This document shows positions 31,133-39,194 of a DNA stretch of 39,316 nt, piece after piece. The stretch is taken from the NCBI GenBank assembly GCA_045636925.1, contig JAZTYK010000023.1, positions 1 to 39,316 on the forward strand. Direction: 5' to 3'. The stretch is from JAZTYK01 sp045636925 (GTDB taxonomy: Bacteria > Bacillota > Clostridia > Oscillospirales > Butyricicoccaceae). The notes under the pieces were generated by a model. The model did no database searches. It had not been told where the DNA came from and worked only from the letters and a program-made list of their open reading frames with translations. The translations under genes were made by a program, and so were the position numbers. How positions within the stretch are numbered: the first letter of the stretch is position 1; the number at the start of each line of letters is the position of its first letter.

Positions 31133-31546
31133 ATGAACATTGCGCTCGTGGCACAGAACCGCAAAAAAGAACTGATGGTGCAGTTTTGCATTGCCTATTG
31201 CGGCGTTTTGGCCAAGCATAACCTGTGTGCTACCGGCACCACCGGAAAAATGATCATGGATGCAACCGGTCTGAAGGTGCAGTGCCTGCTGCCCGGCTCC
31301 AGCGGCGGCGAGCAGCAGATCGCAGCCCGTGTTTCCTATAACGAGATCGATCTGGTGCTGTTGTTCCGCGATCCTCTGGACAAGTACGGCAACGAGCCTC
31401 AGATCAACGACCTGCTGCGCAACTGTGACTTAAACAGCATTCCTGTGGCCACCAATGTGGCAACGGCCGAGGTGCTGATCCAGGGTCTGCAGCGGGGCGA
31501 CCTGGCATGGCGCGAGATCGTCAATCCCGCCCACACCACTTTCTGA
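31133..31546 (+). CDS. methylglyoxal synthase-like protein with altered active site
   Basis: A 137-aa member of the MgsA family, whose normal enzyme turns dihydroxyacetone phosphate into methylglyoxal. Fold and phosphate-binding elements are kept (LCATGTTGKMI, FRDPLD, IPVATNVATAEVLI). Compared with the B. subtilis sequence as I recall it, the catalytic His-Asp pair at 8-9 (AHD) reads AQN, catalytic Asp60 in GGDQQIG is Glu (GGEQQIA), His87 is Asn and Asp90 is Gln (KYGNEPQ); Asp80 remains. The protein is full length with GGAGG 8 nt upstream, so this is not decay by truncation. It may be inactive or have another role. It lies 43 nt after minD. Confidence 0.85.
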   Translation: MNIALVAQNRKKELMVQFCIAYCGVLAKHNLCATGTTGKMIMDATGLKVQCLLPGSSGGEQQIAARVSYNEIDLVLLFRDPLDKYGNEPQINDLLRNCDLNSIPVATNVATAEVLIQGLQRGDLAWREIVNPAHTTF

Positions 31547-31579
31547 TTTTTTTGTTTTCCACCGCAGAACACTGCGGAA

Positions 31580-31831
31580 TTGCATAGTGCGACGATGGAG
31601 AAAGAGTATCTTGCTTTTCGAATCCACAGAGAGGATGCCGCGGCTGAAAGCATCCGGTTCGGTGCGGGAGAAGACATCTCCGGAGCAGGCGTATAAGGCA
31701 GCATTGCCGAAATCGCAGCGCACCCCGGCTGACAGGGGATAGAGGGCGGCATATGCCGCTGAACTTGGGTGGCACCACGAAGTGTATTCAGCACTCTCGT
31801 CCCAATTACGGGACGGGAGTGTATTTTTATT
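31580..31831 (+). promoter_or_regulatory. T-box leader (tRNA-Asp sensing) of hisS-aspS
   Basis: A T-box riboswitch that pairs with uncharged tRNA. Stem I is closed by GGAGA (31597-31601) and TCTCC; the specifier loop has AAGAGTA on one side and GAAGACA on the other, giving specifier GAC (31673-31675), an Asp codon, followed by the usual A. The AGAGAGGATGC element follows the distal stem. The T-box sequence is GGGTGGCACCACGAAG (31767-31782). A terminator stem CACTCTCGTCCC/GGGACGGGAGTG (31792-31821) ends in TATTTTTATT. The gap between mgsA and hisS is fully accounted for by this element and its flanks. Confidence 0.93.
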
Positions 31832-31913
31832 CCCCGGGAAAACCCTGAAACACAGAAAAACAATAAAAATTCGCATAGATCCACCGTGAAAACCGGTGGG
31901 AAAGGAGTCATGT

Positions 31914-33266
31914 ATGGAAAAAATGAAACCCCGCACCCTGTCGGGCTTTATGGAGCTCCTGCCGGAAAAGCAGGCCAAGATGGAGCGCTTCATGTCCGTC
32001 CTGCGGGACACCTACGGTCTGTACGGCTTTGCGCCGCTGGACACGCCGGTGATCGAGTCTGCCGAGGTACTGCTGGCCAAGGGCGGCGGCGATACCGAAA
32101 AGCAGATATACCGCTTCCAAAAGGGCGACAGCGATCTGGCACTGCGCTTTGATCTGACCGTGCCTCTGGCCAAGTATGTGGCGCTGAACTACGGCCAGCT
32201 CTGCTTCCCCTTCCGCCGCTATCAGATCGGCAAGGTCTACCGTGGCGAGCGCGCCCAGCGTGGCCGCTTCCGCGAGTTCTACCAGGCTGACATCGACATC
32301 ATCGGCGACGGCGCGCTGGATATTGTCAACGAGGCCGAAATCCCCTCAATCATTTACCGCACCTTCACCACGCTGGGTCTTAAGCGCTTCTGCATCCGGG
32401 TGAACAACCGCAAGGTGCTGAATGGTTTCTTTGCCCTGCTGGGTCTGACCGAGCAGGCCGGCGAAGTGATGCGCACCATCGACAAGCTGGATAAGATCGG
32501 CGAAGAAAAGGTGCTGGCACTGCTCATCGAGCAGGGCGTTGCCGAAGACAAGGCCAAGGAGATCATGGCCTTCATTGCCTTCCAGGGCACCAGCGCCGAA
32601 AAGCTGGAATATCTGGGCAAGTATGCAGGCCGGAACGAGGTCTTTGATCTGGGTCTCAGTGAGCTGCGCACCGTCACCGAGCTGATGCCCGCCTTTGGCG
32701 TGCCGGCTGAGAACTTCGCCATCGATCTGACCATTGCCCGCGGTCTGGATTACTACACCGGCACCGTATACGAAACCACCATGCTGGACCATCCCGAGAT
32801 CGGTTCTGTCTGCTCCGGCGGCCGCTATGACAATCTGGCCGAGTACTATACCGATAAAAAGCTGCCCGGCGTGGGTATCTCCATCGGCCTGACCCGTCTG
32901 TTCTATGTGCTGGACGAGCAGGGCCTTTTGAGTGACCAGATCATCACCGCCCCGGCCGATGCACTGGTGATCCCCATGAGCGATGATCTGAACTATGCCA
33001 TCGCAGCCGCCACAACCCTGCGTGCAGCAGGCGTGCGCACCCAGGTTTATACCGAAAAGAAAAAGTTCAAGGCCAAAATCGGCTATGCCGACAAGCAGGG
33101 CATTCCCTATGCACTGTTCATCGGCGAAGACGAAATTGCCGAGGGCGTGGTCACTGTCAAAAACATGACCACCGGCGAACAGTGCAAGCTGCAGCCCCGG
33201 CAGGCCGCTGAACGCATCAAAGCAGAGCTGGCTGACCGCAAGGCAGCCGCCGTTATCAAGGAGTGA
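31914..33266 (+). CDS. hisS: histidyl-tRNA synthetase
   Basis: A 450-aa class II synthetase charging tRNA-His. Motif 1 region near residues 55-80 and FDLTVPLAKYVALN are followed by motif 2, RRYQIGKVYRGERAQRGRFR, then the His-binding ARGLDYYTGTVYE and SGGRYDNL, and motif 3, GVGISIGLTRLF. The anticodon-binding domain (from about 340) is present. The ATG at 31914 has AAAGGAG upstream; a GTG six codons earlier lies over that ribosome site. It is expressed from the T-box leader together with aspS, 5 nt downstream. Confidence 0.97.
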   Translation: MEKMKPRTLSGFMELLPEKQAKMERFMSVLRDTYGLYGFAPLDTPVIESAEVLLAKGGGDTEKQIYRFQKGDSDLALRFDLTVPLAKYVALNYGQLCFPFRRYQIGKVYRGERAQRGRFREFYQADIDIIGDGALDIVNEAEIPSIIYRTFTTLGLKRFCIRVNNRKVLNGFFALLGLTEQAGEVMRTIDKLDKIGEEKVLALLIEQGVAEDKAKEIMAFIAFQGTSAEKLEYLGKYAGRNEVFDLGLSELRTVTELMPAFGVPAENFAIDLTIARGLDYYTGTVYETTMLDHPEIGSVCSGGRYDNLAEYYTDKKLPGVGISIGLTRLFYVLDEQGLLSDQIITAPADALVIPMSDDLNYAIAAATTLRAAGVRTQVYTEKKKFKAKIGYADKQGIPYALFIGEDEIAEGVVTVKNMTTGEQCKLQPRQAAERIKAELADRKAAAVIKE

Positions 33267-33271
33267 AAGCC

Positions 33272-35059
33272 ATGAAAACAACCTACCGTTCCGGCTATTG
33301 CGGCAATTACCGCCTCAGCGACGCCGGCAAGACCGTATCCGTCACCGGCTGGGTCCAGCGCAACCGTGATCTGGGTCAGCTGATGTTCATCGACCTGCGT
33401 GACCGCACCGGCATTTTGCAGCTGGCCTTTGACGAAACCACCCCCCGTGAGGCTTTTGAAGCCGCTTCCGCCTGCCGCGGCGAGTTTGTAGTGGGCGCCA
33501 CCGGTGTCATCCGCGAGCGTTCCTCCAAGAACCCCGACCTGCCCACCGGCGACATCGAACTGGCAGTCACCGAGTTTCGTGTATTCTCTGCCGCACAGGT
33601 ACCTCCCTTCGAGATCAACGACGATGTTTCCGTCAACGAAGCCCTGCGCTTAAAGTACCGTTATCTGGATCTGCGCCGCCCCAGCCTGCAGAAGTGCATG
33701 GAAATGCGTCACCGCATCGCCCAGATCACCCGCCGTTACTTTGATGAAAACGGCTTCTACGAGATCGAGACCCCCATCCTCACCAAGTCCACCCCCGAAG
33801 GCGCCCGCGATTATCTGGTGCCCTCCCGCGTGCATCACGGTGAGTTTTACGCCCTGCCTCAGTCTCCCCAGCAGTACAAGCAGCTGCTGATGCTGTCGGG
33901 CTTCGACCGTTATATCCAGATCGCCCGCTGCTTCCGCGACGAAGACCTGCGCTATGACCGCCAGCCCGAGTTCACCCAGATCGACCTGGAGATGAGTTTT
34001 GTAGAGGCCGAGGATGTAATGGCCATGCAGGAAGGCTTTATGCAGCGCCTGTTCAAGGAGATCAAGGGCATTGACATTGAACTGCCCCTGCCCCGCATTC
34101 CTTACAAAGAGGCCATGTCCCGCTTCGGCAGCGACAAGCCCGACCTGCGCTTTGGCTACGAGCTGAAAGACCTCAGCGATGTGGTCCGCGGCTGCGGCTT
34201 TGGCGTGTTCGAGAGCGCTCTCGGCGCAGGCGGCATTGTTACTGCCATCAATGTAGAAGGCGGCGCCAAGCTCAGCCGCAAGGAGATCGATGCCCTGGGC
34301 GAGTTCGTCAAGACCTACAAGGCCAAGGGTCTGGCATGGATGAAGCTGGCCGCCGACGGCACTATGAGTTCTTCCTTCGCCAAGTTCCTGCAGCCTGAGA
34401 CCATCGAGGCCATCAAGGCTGCCATGTCCGCCAAGGATGGAGACCTGATCCTTTGCGTGGCCGACGGCAACGTAGAGCTGGCACAGAATGCCCTGGGCAT
34501 GCTGCGCTGCGAGTGCGCCCGCAAGATGAACGTGATCCCCGAGAACGTGTACAAGCTGCTGTGGGTCACCGTGTTCCCCATGTTCGAGTACGGCGAGGAC
34601 GACGACGGCAACACCCGCCTGTATGCCAAGCATCATCCCTTCACCTCTCCCATGGACGAGGATCTGGATCTGCTGGAGACCGCACCCGACAAGATGCGTG
34701 CCAAGGCCTATGACATCGTGCTCAACGGTACCGAGCTGGGCGGCGGCAGCGTCCGTATCCACCGTCCCGATGTACAGGAGCGGGTCTTCCGCGCACTGGG
34801 CTTCACCCAGGAAGAGTGCCAGGAGCGCTTCGGCCATCTGATCGATGCCTTCAAGTACGGCGCACCCCCTCACGGCGGTCTTGCCTACGGTCTGGACCGT
34901 ATCGTCATGTGGATGTGCGGCACCGAAAGCATCCGCGACGTTATCGCCTTCCCCAAGGTGCAGAACGCCCGCGAGCTGATGATGGCTTCTCCCTCTGTGG
35001 TGGAAGACAAGCAGCTGCGTGACCTTGCCATCAAGGTAGACCTGCCTGCCAAGGAATGA
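33272..35059 (+). CDS. aspS: aspartyl-tRNA synthetase, bacterial type
   Basis: A 595-aa class II synthetase charging tRNA-Asp. An N-terminal OB-fold anticodon domain (SVTGWVQRNRDLGQLMFIDL) is followed by the catalytic domain: motif 1 IETPILTKSTPEGARDYLVP, motif 2 CFRDEDLRYDRQPEFTQIDL and motif 3 PPHGGLAYGLDRIVMWM. A GAD insertion domain lies between motifs 2 and 3, as in bacterial AspRS. The ATG at 33272 is 8 nt from AAGGAG; a GTG 9 nt earlier is inside the hisS stop region. The operon ends in a terminator. Confidence 0.97.
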   Translation: MKTTYRSGYCGNYRLSDAGKTVSVTGWVQRNRDLGQLMFIDLRDRTGILQLAFDETTPREAFEAASACRGEFVVGATGVIRERSSKNPDLPTGDIELAVTEFRVFSAAQVPPFEINDDVSVNEALRLKYRYLDLRRPSLQKCMEMRHRIAQITRRYFDENGFYEIETPILTKSTPEGARDYLVPSRVHHGEFYALPQSPQQYKQLLMLSGFDRYIQIARCFRDEDLRYDRQPEFTQIDLEMSFVEAEDVMAMQEGFMQRLFKEIKGIDIELPLPRIPYKEAMSRFGSDKPDLRFGYELKDLSDVVRGCGFGVFESALGAGGIVTAINVEGGAKLSRKEIDALGEFVKTYKAKGLAWMKLAADGTMSSSFAKFLQPETIEAIKAAMSAKDGDLILCVADGNVELAQNALGMLRCECARKMNVIPENVYKLLWVTVFPMFEYGEDDDGNTRLYAKHHPFTSPMDEDLDLLETAPDKMRAKAYDIVLNGTELGGGSVRIHRPDVQERVFRALGFTQEECQERFGHLIDAFKYGAPPHGGLAYGLDRIVMWMCGTESIRDVIAFPKVQNARELMMASPSVVEDKQLRDLAIKVDLPAKE

Positions 35060-35081
35060 TCTTTCTTTCTTAGATTTCTAT

Positions 35082-35129
35082 AAAAACAGCACCGCTGCTC
35101 CTGTTTGGGAACAGCGGTGCTGCTTTTTT
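35082..35129. terminator. bidirectional terminator, aspS and 5'-nucleotidase
   Basis: Eleven-bp stem CAGCACCGCTG/CAGCGGTGCTG (35087-35097 with 35112-35122), 14-nt loop with an inner TCC/GGA, T-runs on both sides. It lies between converging genes. Confidence 0.92.
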
Positions 35130-35140
35130 ATTCGGCTCTC

Positions 35141-36661
35141 TTATTGCAGTCCGCCTGCCGCAATGTAATCTGCCAGCAGGTCACGGGCAAAGATCTTGTC
35201 CGAAAGGCGAGCAACTTCGGTGAGGTTATTGGGCGCGTACAGCGAAGAATAGGTGTCGGTGACCACATAATAGGTCTTGTCCATGTCAATTTTGTCCCGC
35301 ACCTGCGCGCCGTAGTCTCCGTAAGAGATAAAGTAATTGGAATTGTTCGAGGCAAAGAACTTGCTCCACAGATCCCGTCCTTTGATGCTGCAAAGTACAA
35401 GGGGATTGTCAAAGGGAAACAGTCCCTGCAGGTCTGCATAGGTCACGGTGCCCGCGGGCAAATAGCCGGGAGAACGCACCGAAAGGAACCCGCCACCCAG
35501 CACGATGTCGTATTCCTTGCCCCAGGTCTTGACGCCGGTCTGATAATACAGATCGGCCAGCAGCTGCCGCAGCGCATCCCGATCCTGCTGGCTGGAGCAA
35601 GTGCCCAATTCCCGGGTGCCCAGTTCGATCTCGTTGGCATACCGGTCCAGCAGGGTCTCCACAATGGGGTCATCCTCCAGTTGGGCATAGGCGCCGCCCG
35701 CGATCAGCTGGGCATCGGCCACATCCACCTTGCCGTTGGCGGTGTTGATCAGCACCGTGGCACGGGAAATCCCGCGGTTGTCACCGCCGTTTTGCAGGTG
35801 GTACACGCCATAACTGTCTTCCAGCAGATACCGCTGGTGGGTGTGCCCCTCAAATACCAGATCCACATAACCGGTGGATAAAATGGTGTCGTAATACGAG
35901 GAAAGCTCCCGGTCGGTAACATCCACGCCGGAGGCAGACTTGCTTTCGCCATAGCCATCATGCAGCACATAAACGACACAGTCAGCACCTTGGGTGCGCA
36001 GGCGCAGCGCTTCCGACTTGACCAGTGCGGTCAGCTCACGGCCGGTTTTAAAATAAATGTCCTGGGTCTTGTCTGCCGAGATAGAAGAATAGCAGTCGCC
36101 GATGGCACCGATGATGCCCACCTGCACGTTGCCCAGATCCACCAGCACCGAAGGCTGACAGTAGTCTGCCAGAGTGTCGGTGTCCCGCTGATACACATTG
36201 ATGGCCAAAAAGGGGAACTCTGCCAGCTCCGCATTGGCGGCAATGGGGTCTTCGCCCCAGTCAAACTCATGATTGCCCAGGGTCATGGCGGCAAAGTCCA
36301 GCTCATTCATCCATTCGGTGGGCAGCTTGCCGTGGGTCAGGTTGCTCTCCCAGCTGCCCTGCCACATATCGCCGGCAGACAGCAAAATGGTGTTTTTATT
36401 GTGCGCCTTCTGTTGCTTCAGATAGGTCGTCATTTCATCCACGCCAATGTGGGTTTCGCCGTCTGCCACCTTGCCGTGCAGGTCATTGACCGAAAACAGC
36501 AGTACCCGCTCCAGCACCGAAATGCGGCAGGTGTCACAGGCGCCGTTGTCGTCGCGGTCGGTGTGCGTGGTACAGACCGACGGCGGCGATTGGGGCTTTT
36601 GTGCACAGCCTGTGCACAAAATCAGCAGTGCCAACAGCAATGCCGGAAAGATTTTTTTCAT
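35141..36661 (-). CDS. lipoprotein 5'-nucleotidase (UshA/bifunctional metallophosphatase family)
   Basis: A 506-aa surface enzyme expected to dephosphorylate extracellular nucleotides. The lipobox LCTGC gives lipidated C19. A short Cys/Asp segment follows (CTTHTDRDDNGACDTC, 30-45), a calcium-loop-like motif common in Clostridial lipoproteins. The calcineurin domain has VNDLHG (D60, H62), AGDMWQG (D98), GNHEFDWG (N130, H131), H234 and GHTHQ (H273, H275). The C-terminal 5_nucleotid_C domain carries the substrate pocket (GGGFLSVRSPGYLPAG, LFPFDNPL). The start at 36661 has AAGGGG upstream. It is divergent from the nucleotidase-kinase fusion. Confidence 0.93.
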   Translation of the reverse strand: MKKIFPALLLALLILCTGCAQKPQSPPSVCTTHTDRDDNGACDTCRISVLERVLLFSVNDLHGKVADGETHIGVDEMTTYLKQQKAHNKNTILLSAGDMWQGSWESNLTHGKLPTEWMNELDFAAMTLGNHEFDWGEDPIAANAELAEFPFLAINVYQRDTDTLADYCQPSVLVDLGNVQVGIIGAIGDCYSSISADKTQDIYFKTGRELTALVKSEALRLRTQGADCVVYVLHDGYGESKSASGVDVTDRELSSYYDTILSTGYVDLVFEGHTHQRYLLEDSYGVYHLQNGGDNRGISRATVLINTANGKVDVADAQLIAGGAYAQLEDDPIVETLLDRYANEIELGTRELGTCSSQQDRDALRQLLADLYYQTGVKTWGKEYDIVLGGGFLSVRSPGYLPAGTVTYADLQGLFPFDNPLVLCSIKGRDLWSKFFASNNSNYFISYGDYGAQVRDKIDMDKTYYVVTDTYSSLYAPNNLTEVARLSDKIFARDLLADYIAAGGLQ

Positions 36662-36695
36662 GATACATCCCCTTATCTTGCGCTTTCTGTTTTTG

Positions 36696-36724
36696 ATTGT
36701 ACAATGTTTTGTGGCAGGTTGCAA
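36696..36724 (-). promoter_or_regulatory. promoter of the 5'-nucleotidase gene
   Basis: Minus-strand -35 TTGCAA (36719-36724), 17-bp spacer, -10 TACAAT (36696-36701); leader about 28 nt. Confidence 0.7.
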
Positions 36725-36761
36725 TCCCCTCTTGCAAAAGTCCCGAATTTGGCAAAAACCA

Positions 36762-36790
36762 TTGCTTTTTGGGGCTTTTGGCGGTATAAT
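36762..36790 (+). promoter_or_regulatory. promoter of the nucleotidase/kinase fusion operon
   Basis: -35 TTGCTT (36762-36767), 17-bp spacer, consensus -10 TATAAT (36785-36790). Confidence 0.82.
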
Positions 36791-36819
36791 ATCGACAGAA
36801 ACAAACGTAATATCGTCAT

Positions 36820-36881
36820 AAAAGCAGCTTTTCGGACTTTTGAATCAACTCCGGAAAACTGCTTTTTAAGCCCTTTGGGCT
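36820..36881 (+). promoter_or_regulatory. attenuator-like leader before the fusion gene
   Basis: Within the ~110-nt leader a long hairpin pairs AAAAGCAG (36820-36827) with CTGCTTTT (36859-36866), with inner TTTTC/GAAAA and GGA/TCC pairing, and runs straight into a T-run. A second small hairpin AGCCC-TTT-GGGCT (36869-36881) follows. The first stem looks like a terminator placed between promoter and start codon. Confidence 0.55.
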
Positions 36882-36906
36882 GCGAGATAGAGAAAAGAGT
36901 GATACC

Positions 36907-38025
36907 ATGAACAAGCGGTTTCGTTTGTCTACGGCACTGGACGTAGACGACCTTTTGATGGAGTGCGTGCCTTACGCCATCAAGCTGGCCAATGAAAAAT
37001 ATAAGTTTGATCCCCCGCTGACCATTCACGAGGTCAACCGTTGGGGCAAGCTGGGCACCCGTGCCGATGTGATCTTCGAGTTCTTCCAGGATCCCGAGTT
37101 CTATCACAACCAGCCGGTGATCGAGGGGGCAAAGGAGTTTGTCCGCAAGCTGTCCCAGATGACCGAGGTCTTTATTTCCACTTCGGTATATCCCCAGTTT
37201 ATGAGCATCCGCGCCAAGCGCATTATGGAAGAGTTCCCCGAGATCCCACAGGATCACATTTATATGGGTTCCCGAAAGGATAAGATCGATGTAGACATCC
37301 TCTTTGATGACGGCATGCACAATGTCTTCAGTTCCAATGCGGCATATCCCATTCTGATGCGCCGCCCCTGGAATCAGGAAGCCACCGGTATCCTGGCGGT
37401 GAACTCCTACGACGCCTTCCTCAAGCTGGTGCAGGTGATCATCGATGGTTACACCGCCAGCCGCGAGCGCTACTCCATGGACAAGCCGGGCATTCTGGTG
37501 CTGGTAGGTCCCACCGGCAGCGGCAAGACCCATGTGGCACGGCGGATCCTGGAGCGTGATGCCTGCTTTGAAAAGCTGGTCAGCTATACCACCAGCGGTG
37601 ATGTGGCTGCCGGCGACCGGGACTGGTATCATCATGTGCCCATGTCCGAGTTCCGTGCCCTGGAACAGAGCGGTGAGATGTTCGAATCCACCATGTATGC
37701 CCATCACGGCTACGGCTCCTGCAAGGCCGATGTGCAGAAGATCCTGGATTCCGGCAAGCACGTGGTGACCGTCATGGACATCTGCGGCGCCATGGCCATG
37801 AAGACCCATTTTGACAATGTTGTGACGGTGTACTTAAAGCGCAACAAGCGCGATCTGCTCACCGCCATTGTGGAGCGTGAGATCCCCGTAGAGGACAAGG
37901 TCAACCGTCTGCTGGCGGTGGAGGCCGAATCCCGCAACGAGCAGGTGTGCGATTATGTGGTGGAGTATACCGATGCCGACGAAACCGTCGATCAGATCTT
38001 CCGCAGCCTGCATGTGGATGCATAA
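36907..38025 (+). CDS. fusion: NT5C-type HAD 5'-nucleotidase + guanylate kinase-like domain
   Basis: A 372-aa cytoplasmic protein joining two nucleotide enzymes. Residues 1-~185 resemble the NT5C 5'(3')-deoxyribonucleotidase family: motif I LDVDDLLMEC (D12, D14), motif II FISTS, a Lys in SRKDKID (K126) and motif IV DILFDDGMHN (D134, D135). Residues ~193-372 resemble guanylate kinase: Walker A GPTGSGKT (201-208), SYTT (227-230), E260, YGSC (269-272) and VMDICGA (289-295). The two Arg that hold the GMP phosphate in true Gmk (TTRxPR) are missing; the stretch reads TTSGDVAAGD, so GMP may not be the substrate. The ribosome site is weak (GAG 7 nt upstream). A PHP gene follows by 11 nt. Confidence 0.82.
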   Translation: MNKRFRLSTALDVDDLLMECVPYAIKLANEKYKFDPPLTIHEVNRWGKLGTRADVIFEFFQDPEFYHNQPVIEGAKEFVRKLSQMTEVFISTSVYPQFMSIRAKRIMEEFPEIPQDHIYMGSRKDKIDVDILFDDGMHNVFSSNAAYPILMRRPWNQEATGILAVNSYDAFLKLVQVIIDGYTASRERYSMDKPGILVLVGPTGSGKTHVARRILERDACFEKLVSYTTSGDVAAGDRDWYHHVPMSEFRALEQSGEMFESTMYAHHGYGSCKADVQKILDSGKHVVTVMDICGAMAMKTHFDNVVTVYLKRNKRDLLTAIVEREIPVEDKVNRLLAVEAESRNEQVCDYVVEYTDADETVDQIFRSLHVDA

Positions 38026-38036
38026 AGGAGCTTCTC

Positions 38037-38897
38037 ATGGCTGTTTGTGACCTGCATACCCATTCCAATGCCTCCGACGGCACGGCATTGCCGGCAGAGC
38101 TGATCACCGGGGCAACAGCCGCGGGGCTTTCTGCCGTTGCCCTTTGTGACCACAACACGGTGGCGGGACTGCCTGCCTTTCTGGCAGCAGCAGCGGGCAG
38201 CGGGGTAGAGGCAGTGCCCGGCATCGAGATCTCCACCGAGTGGCAGGAAAAAGAACTGCACATCGTGGGGCTCTTTGTACAGCCGCAGCATTATGCGCCT
38301 CTGACCGCCTTGCTGGAAGAAGCTCTGCAGCGCAAAGAGCGCAGCAATCTGGCGCTGGTGGAAGCACTGGCAAAGGACGGTATCCTGCTGGACTATGCCG
38401 CCATCAAGGCGTCGACCCCCGGCGGACAGGTAAACCGTGCGGTGTTGGGCACGGCGCTGATGGAGGCCGGCTATGCCGCATCGGTGCAGGATGCCTTTTC
38501 CAAGTATTTATCCGTCAAGCGGGGCTATTATTGCCCGCCTCAGCGCCTGCAGGCGCTGGGGGTGATTGCCTTTTTGGGCAAGCTGGGTATCGTCAGCGTG
38601 CTGGCACATCCCTTTCTCAGTCTGGACGAGCCGCAATTGCGCACATTTCTGCCGTTGGCAGCCGCAGCCGGTCTGGACGGAATGGAAGTCCATTACGCTC
38701 GTTTCACACCGGAGCAAACGGAACTTGCGCGGCAGTTGGCCGATGCCCATGGGCTGCTGCACAGCGGCGGCAGTGATTTTCACGGCGCCCGCAAGCCGGA
38801 TATTTCTATTGGCACCGGCACCGGCGACCTGCGTGTGGCATCGCAGCTGCTGGAAGCACTGCGCAGCCGCGCCCGAGAAAAGCAAACCGATGTTTAA
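38037..38897 (+). CDS. PHP domain phosphoesterase (RNase AM/YciV-like)
   Basis: A 286-aa metal-dependent phosphoesterase. PHP motifs are in order: CDLHTHSNASDG, LCDHNTVAG, PGIEISTEW, HIVGLF, VLAHPF and SGGSDFHG, giving the trinuclear metal site. The layout matches the YciV/RNase AM family, which removes the 3' phosphate of nucleoside 3',5'-bisphosphates and can trim RNA 5' ends. The ATG at 38037 is 6 nt from AAAGGAG; earlier frame starts lie within the preceding gene. It is co-transcribed with the nucleotidase/kinase fusion, supporting a nucleotide-salvage role. Confidence 0.92.
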   Translation: MAVCDLHTHSNASDGTALPAELITGATAAGLSAVALCDHNTVAGLPAFLAAAAGSGVEAVPGIEISTEWQEKELHIVGLFVQPQHYAPLTALLEEALQRKERSNLALVEALAKDGILLDYAAIKASTPGGQVNRAVLGTALMEAGYAASVQDAFSKYLSVKRGYYCPPQRLQALGVIAFLGKLGIVSVLAHPFLSLDEPQLRTFLPLAAAAGLDGMEVHYARFTPEQTELARQLADAHGLLHSGGSDFHGARKPDISIGTGTGDLRVASQLLEALRSRAREKQTDV

Positions 38898-38910
38898 TAC
38901 AAATAATATA

Positions 38911-38962
38911 TAACAGACGCACTTGCGACAGCACTCGCAGGTGCGTCTGTTTGCGTTTGGCG
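38911..38962 (+). terminator. terminator of the fusion-PHP operon
   Basis: ACAGACGCAC/GTGCGTCTGT (38913-38922 with 38941-38950), extended inside by TGCGA/TCGCA, then TTTGCGTTTGG. The T-run is interrupted. Confidence 0.7.
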
Positions 38963-39072
38963 GTGAAAAAACAAAGAAACTCAGCCTGCCGAAACAAACA
39001 TTTTTGCCTGTTTTTTGAATTGCGAAAAGGGAGAAATTATGAAATTTTTGTGACGTTTTTCGTGCTTTTTAG

Positions 39073-39100
39073 TTGAATTATGCGTGGGGTATGATATAAT
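39073..39100 (+). promoter_or_regulatory. promoter of the RDD gene
   Basis: -35 TTGAAT (39073-39078), 16-bp spacer, -10 TATAAT (39095-39100) with an extended TG at 39092-39093. The gap 38963-39072 before it shows no gene. Confidence 0.78.
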
Positions 39101-39194
39101 AAAAAAAGTGTACATATATGTAAATTTTGCATATTGTTTCCATAAAAAGGGCGCAAGCCCAGACGATTTTCCCGCAGAAAGAAGTGATGAAACC

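Noticed and set aside
31562..31577. Hairpin CCGCAG-AACA-CTGCGG as an mgsA terminator
   Set aside because: No T-run follows on the plus strand; it more likely belongs to the start of the T-box transcript region.
33650..34873. 407-aa minus-strand frame
   Set aside because: Antisense to aspS.
39031..39053. Tiny ATG frame after GGGAGAA in the gap before the RDD gene
   Set aside because: Only four codons before a stop, and it lies upstream of the predicted promoter.
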